Positions 7,880 through 17,613 of a stretch of 64,000 bases of DNA are shown one piece after another (within the stretch, counting starts at the first letter, position 1; every line of letters starts with the position of its first letter). Origin of the DNA: Pedobacter cryotolerans (GTDB lineage: Bacteria > Bacteroidota > Bacteroidia > Sphingobacteriales > Sphingobacteriaceae); assembly GCF_005116475.1 (NCBI RefSeq), contig NZ_SWBO01000005.1, forward strand, positions 248,001 through 312,000. The letters run 5' to 3'. The notes below the pieces were generated by a model. That model did no database searches and was not told the DNA's origin. It saw nothing but the letters and a program-made list of their open reading frames with translations. Both the position numbers and the translations under genes were made by a program.

Positions 7880-10063
7880 CTATTTTAAAAACAGTAATTC
7901 GCGGAATTTTGGTAAAGGCCAAACGCTATCGTCAACAATTTGCTCTAATTTATCAACATGGTAACGGATGGTATCAAAGTAAACTTTAACTTTCTCATCA
8001 TAACCAATTGCTTTATCGCGGCTGTCTTCAATTGCATTTGTTTTTTTACGTTCTTCTAACATCGCATCTATATTAGTTTTAACGATGCCAATGTGCTCAG
8101 AAAGTGTATTGATGATAGCTAAAGGTGTTGCAATAGCTTCTTTGCTTAAGCCTAGTTCTTTTAAACCTCTTGCATTTTCAATTAGCGTATTTTGGTAAGC
8201 AATTGCAGCTGGTAAAATCTGACTGTTGGTTACATCGCCCATTACACGAGCTTCGATTTGAAGTTTTCTGAAGAAACTTTCTAATAAAATTTCGTGACGA
8301 GCATGCAATTCGCGTTTGCTGAAGATGTTTGTTTTGGTGAACAGTTCAGTTGTTTTATCGCTTACGTAAGCATCAAGTGCTTTTGGCGTAGTTTTAATAT
8401 TTGATAAACCACGTTTAGCAGCTTCATCTGCCCACTCTTGGCTATAACCATTTCCTTCGAAACGGATATCTTTAGATTCTTTGATGTAACGTTTAATTAC
8501 CGTTAACAAAGCAACGTCTTTTTTATCGCCTTTTTTAATTAATTTATCTACATCAACCTTAAATTTAGTTAACTGATCTGCAACAATTGCATTTAAAACA
8601 GTCATTGGAGCAGAAGAGTTAGCAGTAGAACCAACTGCTCTTAACTCAAATTTATTACCAGTAAAAGCAAAAGGAGAGGTACGGTTACGGTCTGTATTGT
8701 CTAAAATAATTTGTGGAATTTTAGGAATACCTAACCAAAGACCGTTGTCTTCTTTGATTTTTTTGCTAATGCGTGAATGTTCGATTTCATCTAAAATCTC
8801 GTCTAATTGCTGACCTAAGAAAATAGAAATGATTGCTGGAGGAGCTTCGTTAGCACCCAAACGGTGATCATTACTTACAGAAGTGATACTTGCTCTTAAT
8901 AAATCTGCATGTTCGTGAACTGCTTTAATTGTGTTTACAAAGAAAGCCAAGAACATTAAGTTATTTTTAGGCGTTTTGCCTGGTGCCAATAAATTTTTAC
9001 CAGTATCGGTAATTAAACTCCAGTTGTTATGTTTACCCGAACCATTGATGCCTGCGTAAGGTTTTTCGTGTAATAATACTTTGAAGTTATGACGACGAGC
9101 AACTTTTTCCATCAAATCCATCAATAATTGATTGTGATCGATCGCTAAGTTGATTTCTTCGTAAATAGGCGCACACTCAAATTGAGATGGTGCAACCTCG
9201 TTGTGACGAGTTTTTAAAGGAATACCTAATTTTAAAGCTTCGTTTTCGAAATCTACCATGTAAGCAAAAACACGCTCAGGGATAGAACCGAAATAATGAT
9301 CTTCTAATTGTTGGCCTTTTGCAGACATGTGTCCGAATAAGGTACGGCCAGTCATTACTAAATCTGGGCGAGCATTAAACAAAGCAAGATCTACTAAGAA
9401 ATATTCTTGCTCAATACCCAAAGAAGCTGTTACTTTATTGATGCTTTTATCGAAGAATTGGCAAACCTCAACAGCTGCTTTATCCATTGCTGCCAATGCT
9501 TTTAACAATGGCGCTTTATAATCTAATGATTCGCCAGTGTAAGAAATAAATACAGTAGGAATACAAAGTGTTTTGCCAGCTTTGCTTTCCATAATAAATG
9601 CTGGAGATGAAGGATCCCAAGCGGTGTAACCACGTGCTTCGAAAGTGTTACGAATACCGCCGTTAGGGAAACTTGATGCATCTGGTTCTTGTTGAACTAA
9701 TGCGCTACCAGCAAATTTTTCGATTGCTCCTTCGCCACTTGGCTCAAAAAAAGCATCGTGTTTTTCTGCAGTAGAACCAGTAAGTGGCTGAAACCAATGT
9801 GTATAATGAGTTGCACCTTTGCTCATTGCCCAAGTTTTCATTGCAGAGGCAATCTGATTTGCATCATCTTGATTAATTAATTCTCCTTGACCAATGGTTG
9901 ACATTAGTTTTTCAAATACTTCTTTTGATAAGAAGTCTCTCATTTTTTTCTTATCAAAAACATTTGAACCGAAAAATTCAGAAATTTTAGTAGAAGGTGC
10001 TTTAACATCAGGAGAAATTCTGTTTTGCGCCTCTTTTAGAGCAATTGTTCTTAGACTTTTCAT
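7880..10063 (-). CDS. glnN: Glutamine synthetase type III
   Basis: This 727-residue cytoplasmic enzyme makes glutamine from glutamate, ammonia and ATP. Its length and sequence fit the GSIII class found in Bacteroidetes and cyanobacteria rather than the 450-residue GSI. Recognisable segments include an N-terminal GSIII-specific region, IEQEYFLVD (glutamate metal ligands), EVAPSQFECAPIYEE, GSGKHNNWSL (substrate and ATP binding) and NRTSPFAFTGNKFELRAVGS. The C-terminal 200 residues form the helical extension typical of this class. It is a single gene with its own terminator. The 390-base upstream region presumably holds its promoter and is shared with the divergent TonB gene. Confidence 0.95.
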   Translation of the reverse strand: MKSLRTIALKEAQNRISPDVKAPSTKISEFFGSNVFDKKKMRDFLSKEVFEKLMSTIGQGELINQDDANQIASAMKTWAMSKGATHYTHWFQPLTGSTAEKHDAFFEPSGEGAIEKFAGSALVQQEPDASSFPNGGIRNTFEARGYTAWDPSSPAFIMESKAGKTLCIPTVFISYTGESLDYKAPLLKALAAMDKAAVEVCQFFDKSINKVTASLGIEQEYFLVDLALFNARPDLVMTGRTLFGHMSAKGQQLEDHYFGSIPERVFAYMVDFENEALKLGIPLKTRHNEVAPSQFECAPIYEEINLAIDHNQLLMDLMEKVARRHNFKVLLHEKPYAGINGSGKHNNWSLITDTGKNLLAPGKTPKNNLMFLAFFVNTIKAVHEHADLLRASITSVSNDHRLGANEAPPAIISIFLGQQLDEILDEIEHSRISKKIKEDNGLWLGIPKIPQIILDNTDRNRTSPFAFTGNKFELRAVGSTANSSAPMTVLNAIVADQLTKFKVDVDKLIKKGDKKDVALLTVIKRYIKESKDIRFEGNGYSQEWADEAAKRGLSNIKTTPKALDAYVSDKTTELFTKTNIFSKRELHARHEILLESFFRKLQIEARVMGDVTNSQILPAAIAYQNTLIENARGLKELGLSKEAIATPLAIINTLSEHIGIVKTNIDAMLEERKKTNAIEDSRDKAIGYDEKVKVYFDTIRYHVDKLEQIVDDSVWPLPKFRELLFLK

Positions 10064-10453
10064 TGATTTATAATTGTTTTATATCTGTAACGAAGCTATC
10101 ATGAGTTTTTGATTGTTAATTCAAATGTAAACTCATGATGGTTTCATTGATTTGTTTAAATTTTAACCAAAAATATGATTTTATTTCTTTTTTCTGCTAA
10201 AAATTCAGTTAAAATGTTGAAAAAATTGAAATTTTAACCGAAATGTTAAGAAATTGTTAGAATTTGATAATTGATAGGCGTTTTGCAATTCCTTAAAATT
10301 TAATCGCAGCACTTTTCAATTTCAATACCAAAGTTTAAAATAAATTACAATTTAACTTTATCTAATTGTATATCAGTATATTAAGTTATTTATTGCAAAA
10401 GGATATGGAATAATGAAATAACTAACATCATAGTTTAAAAAAACCTAAAAGCT
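10064..10453. promoter_or_regulatory. Divergent intergenic region, glnN / TonB protein
   Basis: This 390-base, very AT-rich region lies between divergent genes. It must hold both promoters, but I could not assign a clear TAnnTTTG element with a -33 partner for either. No reading frame or stable hairpin was seen. Confidence 0.4.
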
Positions 10454-11299
10454 ATGTTCAATAATTCATCAAATTTATACGGGGGCGAGTGGCTTGCTCT
10501 TGTATTTAGCAACAGAAACAAAAACTATGGTGCTTATGTGCTAAGAAAAGAGTCATCAAGTATTATGGTAAAAGCGCTGGTAATTGTAGTGCCCATATTT
10601 TTACTATTGTTTATTGGGCCCATGTTATATGCGCAACTTAAACCACAACCAGATAAAGAGGTGCAAGTAGTTATAGAAACTCGCGATATAGATATGATAC
10701 ATGAAATGAAGCCAGAAAAGCCAAAAGAAAAAGAAGTTGAAAAGGAGTTGCCCAAAGCCGAGCCTATAATTGAAAAAGTAAAACAAGTTAATCTAAGCTC
10801 AAATATTGTAGTTGTTGATAAAGTAGATATTGCTGAACCACCAACTAGTAAAGATGTTGAAAATGCTGTTGTCGCTAGCGTTACTTCGGATGGTGTGGAA
10901 GGAAAAGGGAATGCTAAAACTGCTGGAACTACAGAAAGTGGAGGTGGCAATGGAACAGCTAAGGAAGGAAGTAATGAAATTTTTGATACCTATGGTGTTG
11001 AAGAATTTCCTGAGTTTCCGGGTGGAATGGCAGCATGGTCTAAATTTATTCAACGTAATTTGCGATACCCCTACATAGCGCAAGATGCTGCTGTACAAGG
11101 TAAAGTTTACATCAGTTTTGTAATAGAAAAAGATGGAACTGTTTCTGATGTATCTTTAGTTAAAGGTATTGGGTATGGTTGTGATGAAGAGGCAATCAGG
11201 GTAATTAAAAAATCGCCTAAATGGAAACCAGGTAAACAAAATAAGCAAACTGTAAGGGTTCGTTATAATATACCAATTAATTATACGATTAATCAGTAA
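10454..11299 (+). CDS. Energy-transducing TonB protein
   Basis: This 281-residue inner-membrane protein couples the proton-motive force to outer-membrane receptors. It has a cytoplasmic N-terminal stretch (residues 1-38, with the Bacteroidetes motif NKNYGAYVLRK), one transmembrane helix (about 39-61), a charged lysine/glutamate/proline-rich periplasmic linker (about 65-125), a glycine-rich stretch (about 150-170) and a C-terminal TonB domain (about 185-280) with YPYIAQDAAVQGKVYISFVI and the closing WKPGKQNKQTVRVRYNIPI block. ExbB and ExbD are not adjacent. It may serve the receptor encoded at 670-3981, though this phylum normally has several TonB proteins. Confidence 0.93.
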   Translation: MFNNSSNLYGGEWLALVFSNRNKNYGAYVLRKESSSIMVKALVIVVPIFLLLFIGPMLYAQLKPQPDKEVQVVIETRDIDMIHEMKPEKPKEKEVEKELPKAEPIIEKVKQVNLSSNIVVVDKVDIAEPPTSKDVENAVVASVTSDGVEGKGNAKTAGTTESGGGNGTAKEGSNEIFDTYGVEEFPEFPGGMAAWSKFIQRNLRYPYIAQDAAVQGKVYISFVIEKDGTVSDVSLVKGIGYGCDEEAIRVIKKSPKWKPGKQNKQTVRVRYNIPINYTINQ

Positions 11300-11316
11300 G
11301 TAGCTGCTTCAATAAA

Positions 11317-11346
11317 AAAAGCGATTGACAAAGGTTAATCGCTTTT
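11317..11346. terminator. Bidirectional terminator between convergent tonB-like and asnB genes
   Basis: AAAAGCGATT at 11317-11326 pairs perfectly with AATCGCTTTT at 11337-11346, with A and T tracts on both sides. It overlaps the last bases of the asnB stop codon. Confidence 0.85.
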
Positions 11347-13189
11347 ATATTTTGGCAATCATCCATTTCTCGTACCACATTTGAAACTGTAAAATTAGCC
11401 AAACTTTTTGTGCGTTATGAGAAGTGCTATTTAAGTAAAATGAATTCGTAATTTTTTTTACCTCGTTAATGTTAAATAATTGATGTTCGTTTAATTTTGA
11501 TGGCGAAAGATAATATTTAACCAAAGGTTTTAATGATGTTTTGAGCCATTTTGATAATGGAATTACAAATCCTTTTTTTGGGTTATTGATTAAACTGTCT
11601 GAAATGTATTTGTGTGTTATTTTTTTTAAAAGGTATTTTTGTTCACCATTTTTAAGAAATAATGACGCATCTAATGTTGAGAGATAATCTATTAATTCTG
11701 TTTTTAAAAGGGCATCTCTGTTTTCAATTCCGAAATATCTAAAGCATCGGTCGTTTTTTGCAATAATATTATCTGGTAAATAATTGTGTAAATCATGTAT
11801 TAGCAATTCTTTTACTGTATTTACCTTGGTTTGATCATTATCATCAAAATCAAAATCTAATAAAGCTTTTATTTCATTTTTGGTAAAGCAAGCGTTAATG
11901 GCAAGGTATTTATTAATTAAAGTATCAGCCTCAATCACTTCTTTCATTTTAGGTTGAGCGATATTATAAAAACCTACAATAAATTTTTTAAAAAATTTAG
12001 GGATAGGTTTTTGCATTACTTCATTTATTTTAAAGACTTTGGCGTAAGTTCTGTAGCCACCAAACATTTCATCGCCACCTTCAGAGCCCAAAAGAACTTT
12101 AACATCACGATGTAATTGCTCGGCAATAAATGCTACAGGTACTGCGCTACTGTCACCAATTGGCTCATCAAAAATTTCTGTTAAATTTTTAACAATGCTG
12201 AAGGCTTTTTCTTTATCTAAATAAAGTTCTTGATGATTTGTTTTTAAGTGTTCTGCTATTTTTCTTGCTTTTGGCGCTTCATCTAATTTCTCATTTTTAT
12301 ACCCGACAGTAAAGGTTTTAATTCTTTTAGATTGATTGGTTTGCAATATAGCTGCAACCGTAGAACTATCATAACCACTACCTAATAAAATGCCAACAGG
12401 TACATTTGCAATATTCCTTTTGAGTATAGATTCTGTTAAAATTTCTTCAATTTTATTTACAACTTCTTCTTCGCTTTCGGTGCTTAAAATAACAGGTTTT
12501 AAATTTAACTTTACTAAGGGATAATCATAGCTGTTACCGCTGTGAATGTCAATTGTTATTAAATTTCCTTTGGTAAATTGGTAGATGTTTTGATAAATCG
12601 TTTCATTTCCCTTAAAATATCCATACCTAAAAAATGTGGCCATTGCTTTTTTATTCACTTCTTTTTTTACAAAAGGATAAGTCAATAAAGTTTTAATTTC
12701 TGAAGCAAAAGCATAAAATCCTTTAATTCGATAAAAGTATAGAGGTTTGGCTCCAATATCATCTCTGCCTACCAATAATATTTTTAATTTTCTATCTAAT
12801 AATGCAAATGAAAATGATCCGTCCAGCATTTCGAATGATTTATTGCCCCATTTTTTGTAACATTCTAAAACTACTTCGGTATCAGATAATGTAGAAAATA
12901 TTATTCCATATTTTATTAAATTCTCTCTTAATTCTAAATAATTATATATAGTACCGTTTAAGGTTATGGTGTAATTGCCACAGGTTGAGGTTAGTGGTTG
13001 TGAGGCACGCTCACTTAAATCTATTGTAGAAAGCCTCTCATTGGCAAAGCCCAAAGTATAACTGGCTTTTTTTTCAAAATAAATTCCAATACCATTGGTG
13101 TTTTTTGCACCCATTAAAGCAGATGAATTTTTGAAGTCGGCTTCACTTACGCAGTTATTATGATCAATAAAACCGTTTATTCCGCACAT
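11345..13189 (-). CDS. asnB: Asparagine synthetase, glutamine-hydrolysing
   Basis: This 614-residue class II amidotransferase makes asparagine from aspartate, glutamine and ATP. The N-terminal Cys2 (MCGINGF) is the glutaminase nucleophile, and the Ntn domain covers about residues 1-210. The synthetase domain begins near residue 240. The pyrophosphatase loop reads LGSGYDSSTVAA, where many family members have LSGGxDSS: a serine and a glycine are swapped. The length matches the AsnO/AsnH type rather than the 554-residue E. coli AsnB. Because loop variants are also seen in enzymes that amidate other acids (antibiotic or surface-glycan synthesis), the substrate is likely but not certain. No biosynthetic cluster surrounds it. 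Confidence 0.85.
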   Translation of the reverse strand: MCGINGFIDHNNCVSEADFKNSSALMGAKNTNGIGIYFEKKASYTLGFANERLSTIDLSERASQPLTSTCGNYTITLNGTIYNYLELRENLIKYGIIFSTLSDTEVVLECYKKWGNKSFEMLDGSFSFALLDRKLKILLVGRDDIGAKPLYFYRIKGFYAFASEIKTLLTYPFVKKEVNKKAMATFFRYGYFKGNETIYQNIYQFTKGNLITIDIHSGNSYDYPLVKLNLKPVILSTESEEEVVNKIEEILTESILKRNIANVPVGILLGSGYDSSTVAAILQTNQSKRIKTFTVGYKNEKLDEAPKARKIAEHLKTNHQELYLDKEKAFSIVKNLTEIFDEPIGDSSAVPVAFIAEQLHRDVKVLLGSEGGDEMFGGYRTYAKVFKINEVMQKPIPKFFKKFIVGFYNIAQPKMKEVIEADTLINKYLAINACFTKNEIKALLDFDFDDNDQTKVNTVKELLIHDLHNYLPDNIIAKNDRCFRYFGIENRDALLKTELIDYLSTLDASLFLKNGEQKYLLKKITHKYISDSLINNPKKGFVIPLSKWLKTSLKPLVKYYLSPSKLNEHQLFNINEVKKITNSFYLNSTSHNAQKVWLILQFQMWYEKWMIAKI

Positions 13190-13340
13190 TTAATAAGTAT
13201 TGGTAGATTTAAGTTTGGTTTGAGTTGTTATTGCGAGATATAGAACAAGTTCTTGTTATTTCGTAAGTTCAAACATACAAAATTTTGATGAAAAATTGCT
13301 TGTTTGATTAGTATAGATGTTTTTGATGATTGATTTATAT

Positions 13341-13368
13341 AAAAAAAGCCAGCTTTTTGAGCTGGCTT
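13341..13368 (-). terminator. Rho-independent terminator of purL
   Basis: AGCCAGCT (13348-13355) pairs with AGCTGGCT (13360-13367). Read on the minus strand the stem is followed by a T tract. It starts 10 bases beyond the purL stop codon. Confidence 0.88.
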
Positions 13369-13377
13369 GATATTCTT

Positions 13378-16300
13378 TTATTTACTTTCTATCCATTTTC
13401 TAGCATTTACAAAAGCTTCCATCCATGGGCTAACTTCGTCTTTTCGTCCTTTCGGATAATTTGCCCAATGCCATTGAAATAACGAACGTTCAATGTGTGG
13501 CATCATTACTAAATGTCTACCAGTTTCATCGCACATCATTGCAGTGTTATAATCAGAACCATTTGGGCTAGCTGGATATTGTTCGTAACCATATTTAGCA
13601 ACAATTTGGTATTTGCTTTCTTCGTAAGGTAATTGGAATTTACCTTCGCCATGCGATACCCAAACACCTAATGTGCTACCGGCTAACGAAGATAACATGA
13701 CAGCATTGTTTTCTTGTATTGTTAGGGATGTAAAAATGCTTTCGTGCTTATTACTGTCGTTATGCAGCATTTTTGGTTTTTCTTGGTGATTTTTGTTAAT
13801 TAATCCCAATTCTATAAATAACTGACAGCCGTTACAAATACCAACCGACAGCGTATCTTCACGAGCGAAGAAATTTTCTAAAGCAACTCTAGCTTTTTCG
13901 TTGTATAAAAATGCACCAGCCCAACCTTTAGCCGAACCTAAAACATCAGAATTTGAGAAACCGCCAACTGCACCAATCAACTTTATGTCTTCTAAAGTTT
14001 CTCTACCCGAAATTAAATCGGTCATGTGTACATCTTTTACATCAAAACCTGCCAAATACATTGCATTAGCTACCTCACGTTCAGAATTACTACCTTTTTC
14101 TCTTAAAATCGCAGCTTTCGGTCTTGGCTTTGTGTTGTCAATTATTGGTTTTTTGCCGTTAAAGTGATTAGGGAAGTTGAATTTTAAAGGCTGGTTTTTG
14201 TAATTGTTAAAACGTTCTTTTGCTTTTGCATCTCCACTTTGTTTGCGGTCTAACAGGTAGGAAGTTTTAAACCAAACATCACGTAAATGATCAATATCAA
14301 AACTGAAAATGTCTGTTGCATTTTTAACTTCCAGCGTAGCTGAATGATTAACCTGACCAATTTTATGGAAGGTGATGTTGTTTTCGTTAAAAATACTTTC
14401 TACTGAAGCATCTGCTTGAAAAACTAAACCAATATTTTCTGAGAATAATAATTTAATGCTATCAGCTTCGCCTAAAGTAGATAAGTCTAAAGTTGCACCT
14501 AAATCACGATCTGCAAAACACATTTCTAATAAAGTAGTTATTAAACCACCGCTGCCAATATCATGTCCGGCCTGTATTTTTTCTTCTTTTATTAATTGTT
14601 GGATGGTGTTAAAAGTAGTTTTAAATTTCGCTGCATCTTTAACATCTGGAGTTACATTGCCAATTCTATTTAAAATTTGCGCAAATGATGAACCACCAAG
14701 TTCATAAGCATCATTAGAAAGGTTGATGTAATAAATCGAACCACCATCTTTTTGTAAAACTGGTTCTACAACTTTAGTAATATCATTACAATTTCCGCCT
14801 GCAGAAATTATAACCGTGCCAGGTGCAATAACATCACCATCTTTGTATTTCTGTTTCATTGATAGCGAATCTTTTCCTGTCGGGATATTGATTCCTAAAT
14901 CAATCGCAAAATCTGAACAAGCTTTTACGGCTTCGTATAATCTCGCATCTTCGCCTTCGTTTTTACAGGCCCACATCCAGTTTGCCGAAAGCGAAACAGA
15001 TTTTAAGCCATCTTTTAATGGAGCCCAAACAATATTTGATAATGATTCTGCAATCGCAATTCTGCTACCAGCACCAGCATCAATTAGAGCTGATAGGGGA
15101 GCATGACCAACCGAAGTGGCAATACCTTCTTTGCCCTGAAAATCTAAAGCCATTACGCCACAGTTGTTTAATGGCAATTGTAATGGACCAGCACATTGTT
15201 GTTTGGCTACTCTACCACCAACACATCTATCAACTTTGTTGGTTAACCAATCTTTACATGCTACGGCTTCTAGTTGTAAAACTTGTTCTAAATACTTGTT
15301 TAATAGAGTTTTATCATAGTCAACCGACTGATATTTTCTGTCGATTTTCTGATCTTCCATTACAACTTTCGGCGAGCTGCCAAACATATCTTCTAAAGCA
15401 AAATCCATCGGTTTTGCGCCAGTGGTTTCAGATTTAAAAGTAAAACGATGATTGTTTGTTACTTTACCAACGGTATACATTGGCGAACGCTCGCGATCAG
15501 CAATTTTTTGTAAAGTTTCAATGTGTTCATTGCCAATCACCAATCCCATACGTTCTTGAGATTCGTTACCGATAATTTCTTTAGCAGAAAGCGTCGGATC
15601 ACCAACCGGAAGTTTATCTAAATTGATTAATCCGCCAGTTTCTTCTACCAATTCTGATAGACAGTTTAAGTGACCACCTGCACCATGATCGTGGATAGAA
15701 ACGATGAAGTTTTCTTCGCTTTCTACCATTCCACGAACCGCATTAGCAGCACGTTTTTGCATTTCGGGGTTAGAACGTTGAATGGCATTTAATTCGATGC
15801 TGTTTCCGTGTTCGCCAGTATCAGCAGATGAAACTGCTGCACCGCCCATTCCAATCCTATAATTTTCGCCACCCAAAATTACGATGTTATCTCCTTCTTG
15901 TGGTTTTTTCTTTTGTGCCTGACTAGCTTTACCGTAACCGATACCACCAGCTAACATGATTACTTTGTCGAAGCCTAATTTTCTGTCGTTTTCTTCATGT
16001 TCGAAGGTTAAAACAGAACCCGTAATTAAAGGCTGGCCGAATTTATTACCAAAATCAGTAGCACCATTAGATGCTTTAATTAAGATATCCATTGGTGTTT
16101 GGTACAGCCATTTTCTTTCTTCAACACCTTTTTCCCATGCTCTACCTTCTTCTAAACGAGAAAGCGCAGTCATGTAAACTGCTGTTCCTGCTAAAGGTAA
16201 AGAGCCTTGTCCGCCTGCTAACCTGTCTCTAATTTCTCCACCCGAACCAGTTGCCGCACCGTTAAATGGTTCAACAGTAGTAGGGAAGTTATGTGTTTCG

Positions 16301-17037
16301 GCTTTTAATGAAATTACTGATTCGAAATCGCTAGTTGTATAGTAATCTGGAACATCGGCACGTTTTGGCGCAAATTGTTGTACAACAGGACCTTTAATAA
16401 ACGCTACGTTATCTTTATAAGCAGAAACAATATCGTTAGGATTTGCTTCTGAAGTTTTACGGATTAATTTGAATAGGGAAGTAGGTTGTTCTTCGCCATC
16501 AATTACAAATTTGCCGTTAAAAATTTTATGTCTACAATGTTCTGAGTTTACTTGAGAGAAACCAAAAACTTCTGAATCTGTTAAAGGACGCTCTAGTTTT
16601 TTAGCTAATGAATTTAAATATTCTACTTCATCATCACTTAAAGAAAGACCTTCTTGTTTATTATAGGCAGCAATATCAATAACGTCGATAATTGCTTCTG
16701 GTTTAATGTTAATGGTAAAAACATCTTGACCAATGTTTTCGTATTTCTGAGAAAGCATTGGATCGTATCCAGAAAAATCTTCACTTACTTTTTCAAATTC
16801 TTCAATTCTGATGATATCTTGGATATCCATATTTTGGGTAATTTCTACCGCATTGGTGCTCCAAGGTGTAATCATAGCTGCTCTTGGCCCAACAAAAAAA
16901 CCATTTAAGGTTGTCTCATTTTGTAATTTGGCACCGCCGAATAACCATTCTAATTTTGTAATGTTTGCAGTGGATAGGGATTTTTCTGTTTGTAAAACAA
17001 AAACTGCATTGGATTGGCTTAAGAAGAAGTGAATCAT
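13378..17037 (-). CDS. purL: Phosphoribosylformylglycinamidine synthase, single chain
   Basis: This 1219-residue enzyme catalyses the fourth step of purine synthesis, FGAR + glutamine + ATP to FGAM. It is the large single-chain form that combines the PurS-like, PurL and PurQ parts found separately in many Gram-positives. The synthetase core includes SLKAETHNFPTTVEPFNGAA and a GTGKDSL-type second half (GINIPTGKDSLSMKQ). The C-terminal class I glutaminase has its nucleophile in GICNGCQLFIELGL, and a histidine in WVSHGEGKFQLP. The protein ends normally. It is monocistronic, with a terminator at 13341-13368, and is transcribed on the same strand as purM but apart from it. Confidence 0.96.
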   Translation of the reverse strand: MIHFFLSQSNAVFVLQTEKSLSTANITKLEWLFGGAKLQNETTLNGFFVGPRAAMITPWSTNAVEITQNMDIQDIIRIEEFEKVSEDFSGYDPMLSQKYENIGQDVFTINIKPEAIIDVIDIAAYNKQEGLSLSDDEVEYLNSLAKKLERPLTDSEVFGFSQVNSEHCRHKIFNGKFVIDGEEQPTSLFKLIRKTSEANPNDIVSAYKDNVAFIKGPVVQQFAPKRADVPDYYTTSDFESVISLKAETHNFPTTVEPFNGAATGSGGEIRDRLAGGQGSLPLAGTAVYMTALSRLEEGRAWEKGVEERKWLYQTPMDILIKASNGATDFGNKFGQPLITGSVLTFEHEENDRKLGFDKVIMLAGGIGYGKASQAQKKKPQEGDNIVILGGENYRIGMGGAAVSSADTGEHGNSIELNAIQRSNPEMQKRAANAVRGMVESEENFIVSIHDHGAGGHLNCLSELVEETGGLINLDKLPVGDPTLSAKEIIGNESQERMGLVIGNEHIETLQKIADRERSPMYTVGKVTNNHRFTFKSETTGAKPMDFALEDMFGSSPKVVMEDQKIDRKYQSVDYDKTLLNKYLEQVLQLEAVACKDWLTNKVDRCVGGRVAKQQCAGPLQLPLNNCGVMALDFQGKEGIATSVGHAPLSALIDAGAGSRIAIAESLSNIVWAPLKDGLKSVSLSANWMWACKNEGEDARLYEAVKACSDFAIDLGINIPTGKDSLSMKQKYKDGDVIAPGTVIISAGGNCNDITKVVEPVLQKDGGSIYYINLSNDAYELGGSSFAQILNRIGNVTPDVKDAAKFKTTFNTIQQLIKEEKIQAGHDIGSGGLITTLLEMCFADRDLGATLDLSTLGEADSIKLLFSENIGLVFQADASVESIFNENNITFHKIGQVNHSATLEVKNATDIFSFDIDHLRDVWFKTSYLLDRKQSGDAKAKERFNNYKNQPLKFNFPNHFNGKKPIIDNTKPRPKAAILREKGSNSEREVANAMYLAGFDVKDVHMTDLISGRETLEDIKLIGAVGGFSNSDVLGSAKGWAGAFLYNEKARVALENFFAREDTLSVGICNGCQLFIELGLINKNHQEKPKMLHNDSNKHESIFTSLTIQENNAVMLSSLAGSTLGVWVSHGEGKFQLPYEESKYQIVAKYGYEQYPASPNGSDYNTAMMCDETGRHLVMMPHIERSLFQWHWANYPKGRKDEVSPWMEAFVNARKWIESK

Positions 17038-17096
17038 GCCCGCAAATTTAAGGTTAAAATTTTAAAAATGCCATTAATAGCTGTTAATAAAATAGG

Positions 17097-17104
17097 TACT
17101 TTTG
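17097..17104 (+). promoter_or_regulatory. -7 promoter element TACTTTTG
   Basis: TACTTTTG matches TAnnTTTG and lies 56 bases before the VOC gene. A second looser match (TACTTTCA) occurs at about 17150, too close to the start codon to be useful. Confidence 0.4.
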
Positions 17105-17159
17105 AACAATTTCAGATATTTAGCAAATTACTAATTACTAAATAAATTATACTTTCACA

Positions 17160-17543
17160 ATGTTCAATCGCATTCATCACATCGCCATTATTTGTAGCAA
17201 TTACCAAGTATCAAAAGATTTTTATGTCAATAAATTGGGATTTAAAATTCTGGGAGAAGTTTTTCGTGAAGAGCGAAAATCTTATAAGTTAGATTTAGCT
17301 GTTAATGGTGTTTACCAAATTGAATTGTTTTCTTTTCCAGAACCTGCGGCTCGAGCATCAAGACCAGAAGCAGCAGGTTTAAGACATTTGGCTTTTGAGG
17401 TTGATGATATTGAAAAAGTTATCGCCGATTTAAATGCAAAAGAAATTGTTACAGAACCAATTAGAATTGATGAATTTACGGGAAAGAAATTTACTTTTTT
17501 TACAGATCCTGATGGTTTGCCTTTAGAGTTGTATCAGAAATAG
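17160..17543 (+). CDS. VOC-fold metalloprotein, glyoxalase I-like (YaeR/GloA2 type)
   Basis: This 127-residue protein has two beta-alpha-beta-beta-beta modules of the vicinal oxygen chelate fold. Probable metal ligands are His7 or His8 (RIHHIAI), the glutamate in QIELFSFP, the histidine in GLRHLAFEV and the glutamate in LPLELYQK near the C terminus. The pattern fits the YaeR/SMU1112c-like group, whose role is not settled and which is often called lactoylglutathione lyase by similarity. It is probably transcribed together with trmN6, which starts 70 bases downstream. Confidence 0.85.
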   Translation: MFNRIHHIAIICSNYQVSKDFYVNKLGFKILGEVFREERKSYKLDLAVNGVYQIELFSFPEPAARASRPEAAGLRHLAFEVDDIEKVIADLNAKEIVTEPIRIDEFTGKKFTFFTDPDGLPLELYQK

Positions 17544-17613
17544 TTGAACTATTGGCTTTGTCAACCTTCTAACAAGTTGCAAAGAAAGTGGACAAAGCTT
17601 TAGAAATGATAGG

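Noticed and set aside
10534..11098. Reading frames of 82-138 residues overlapping the TonB gene
   Set aside because: They are shadows of the TonB reading frame on other frames; the TonB domain is clearly coded on the plus strand.
14982..15437. 151-residue plus-strand frame within purL
   Set aside because: It is antisense to a strongly conserved enzyme and has no recognisable features.
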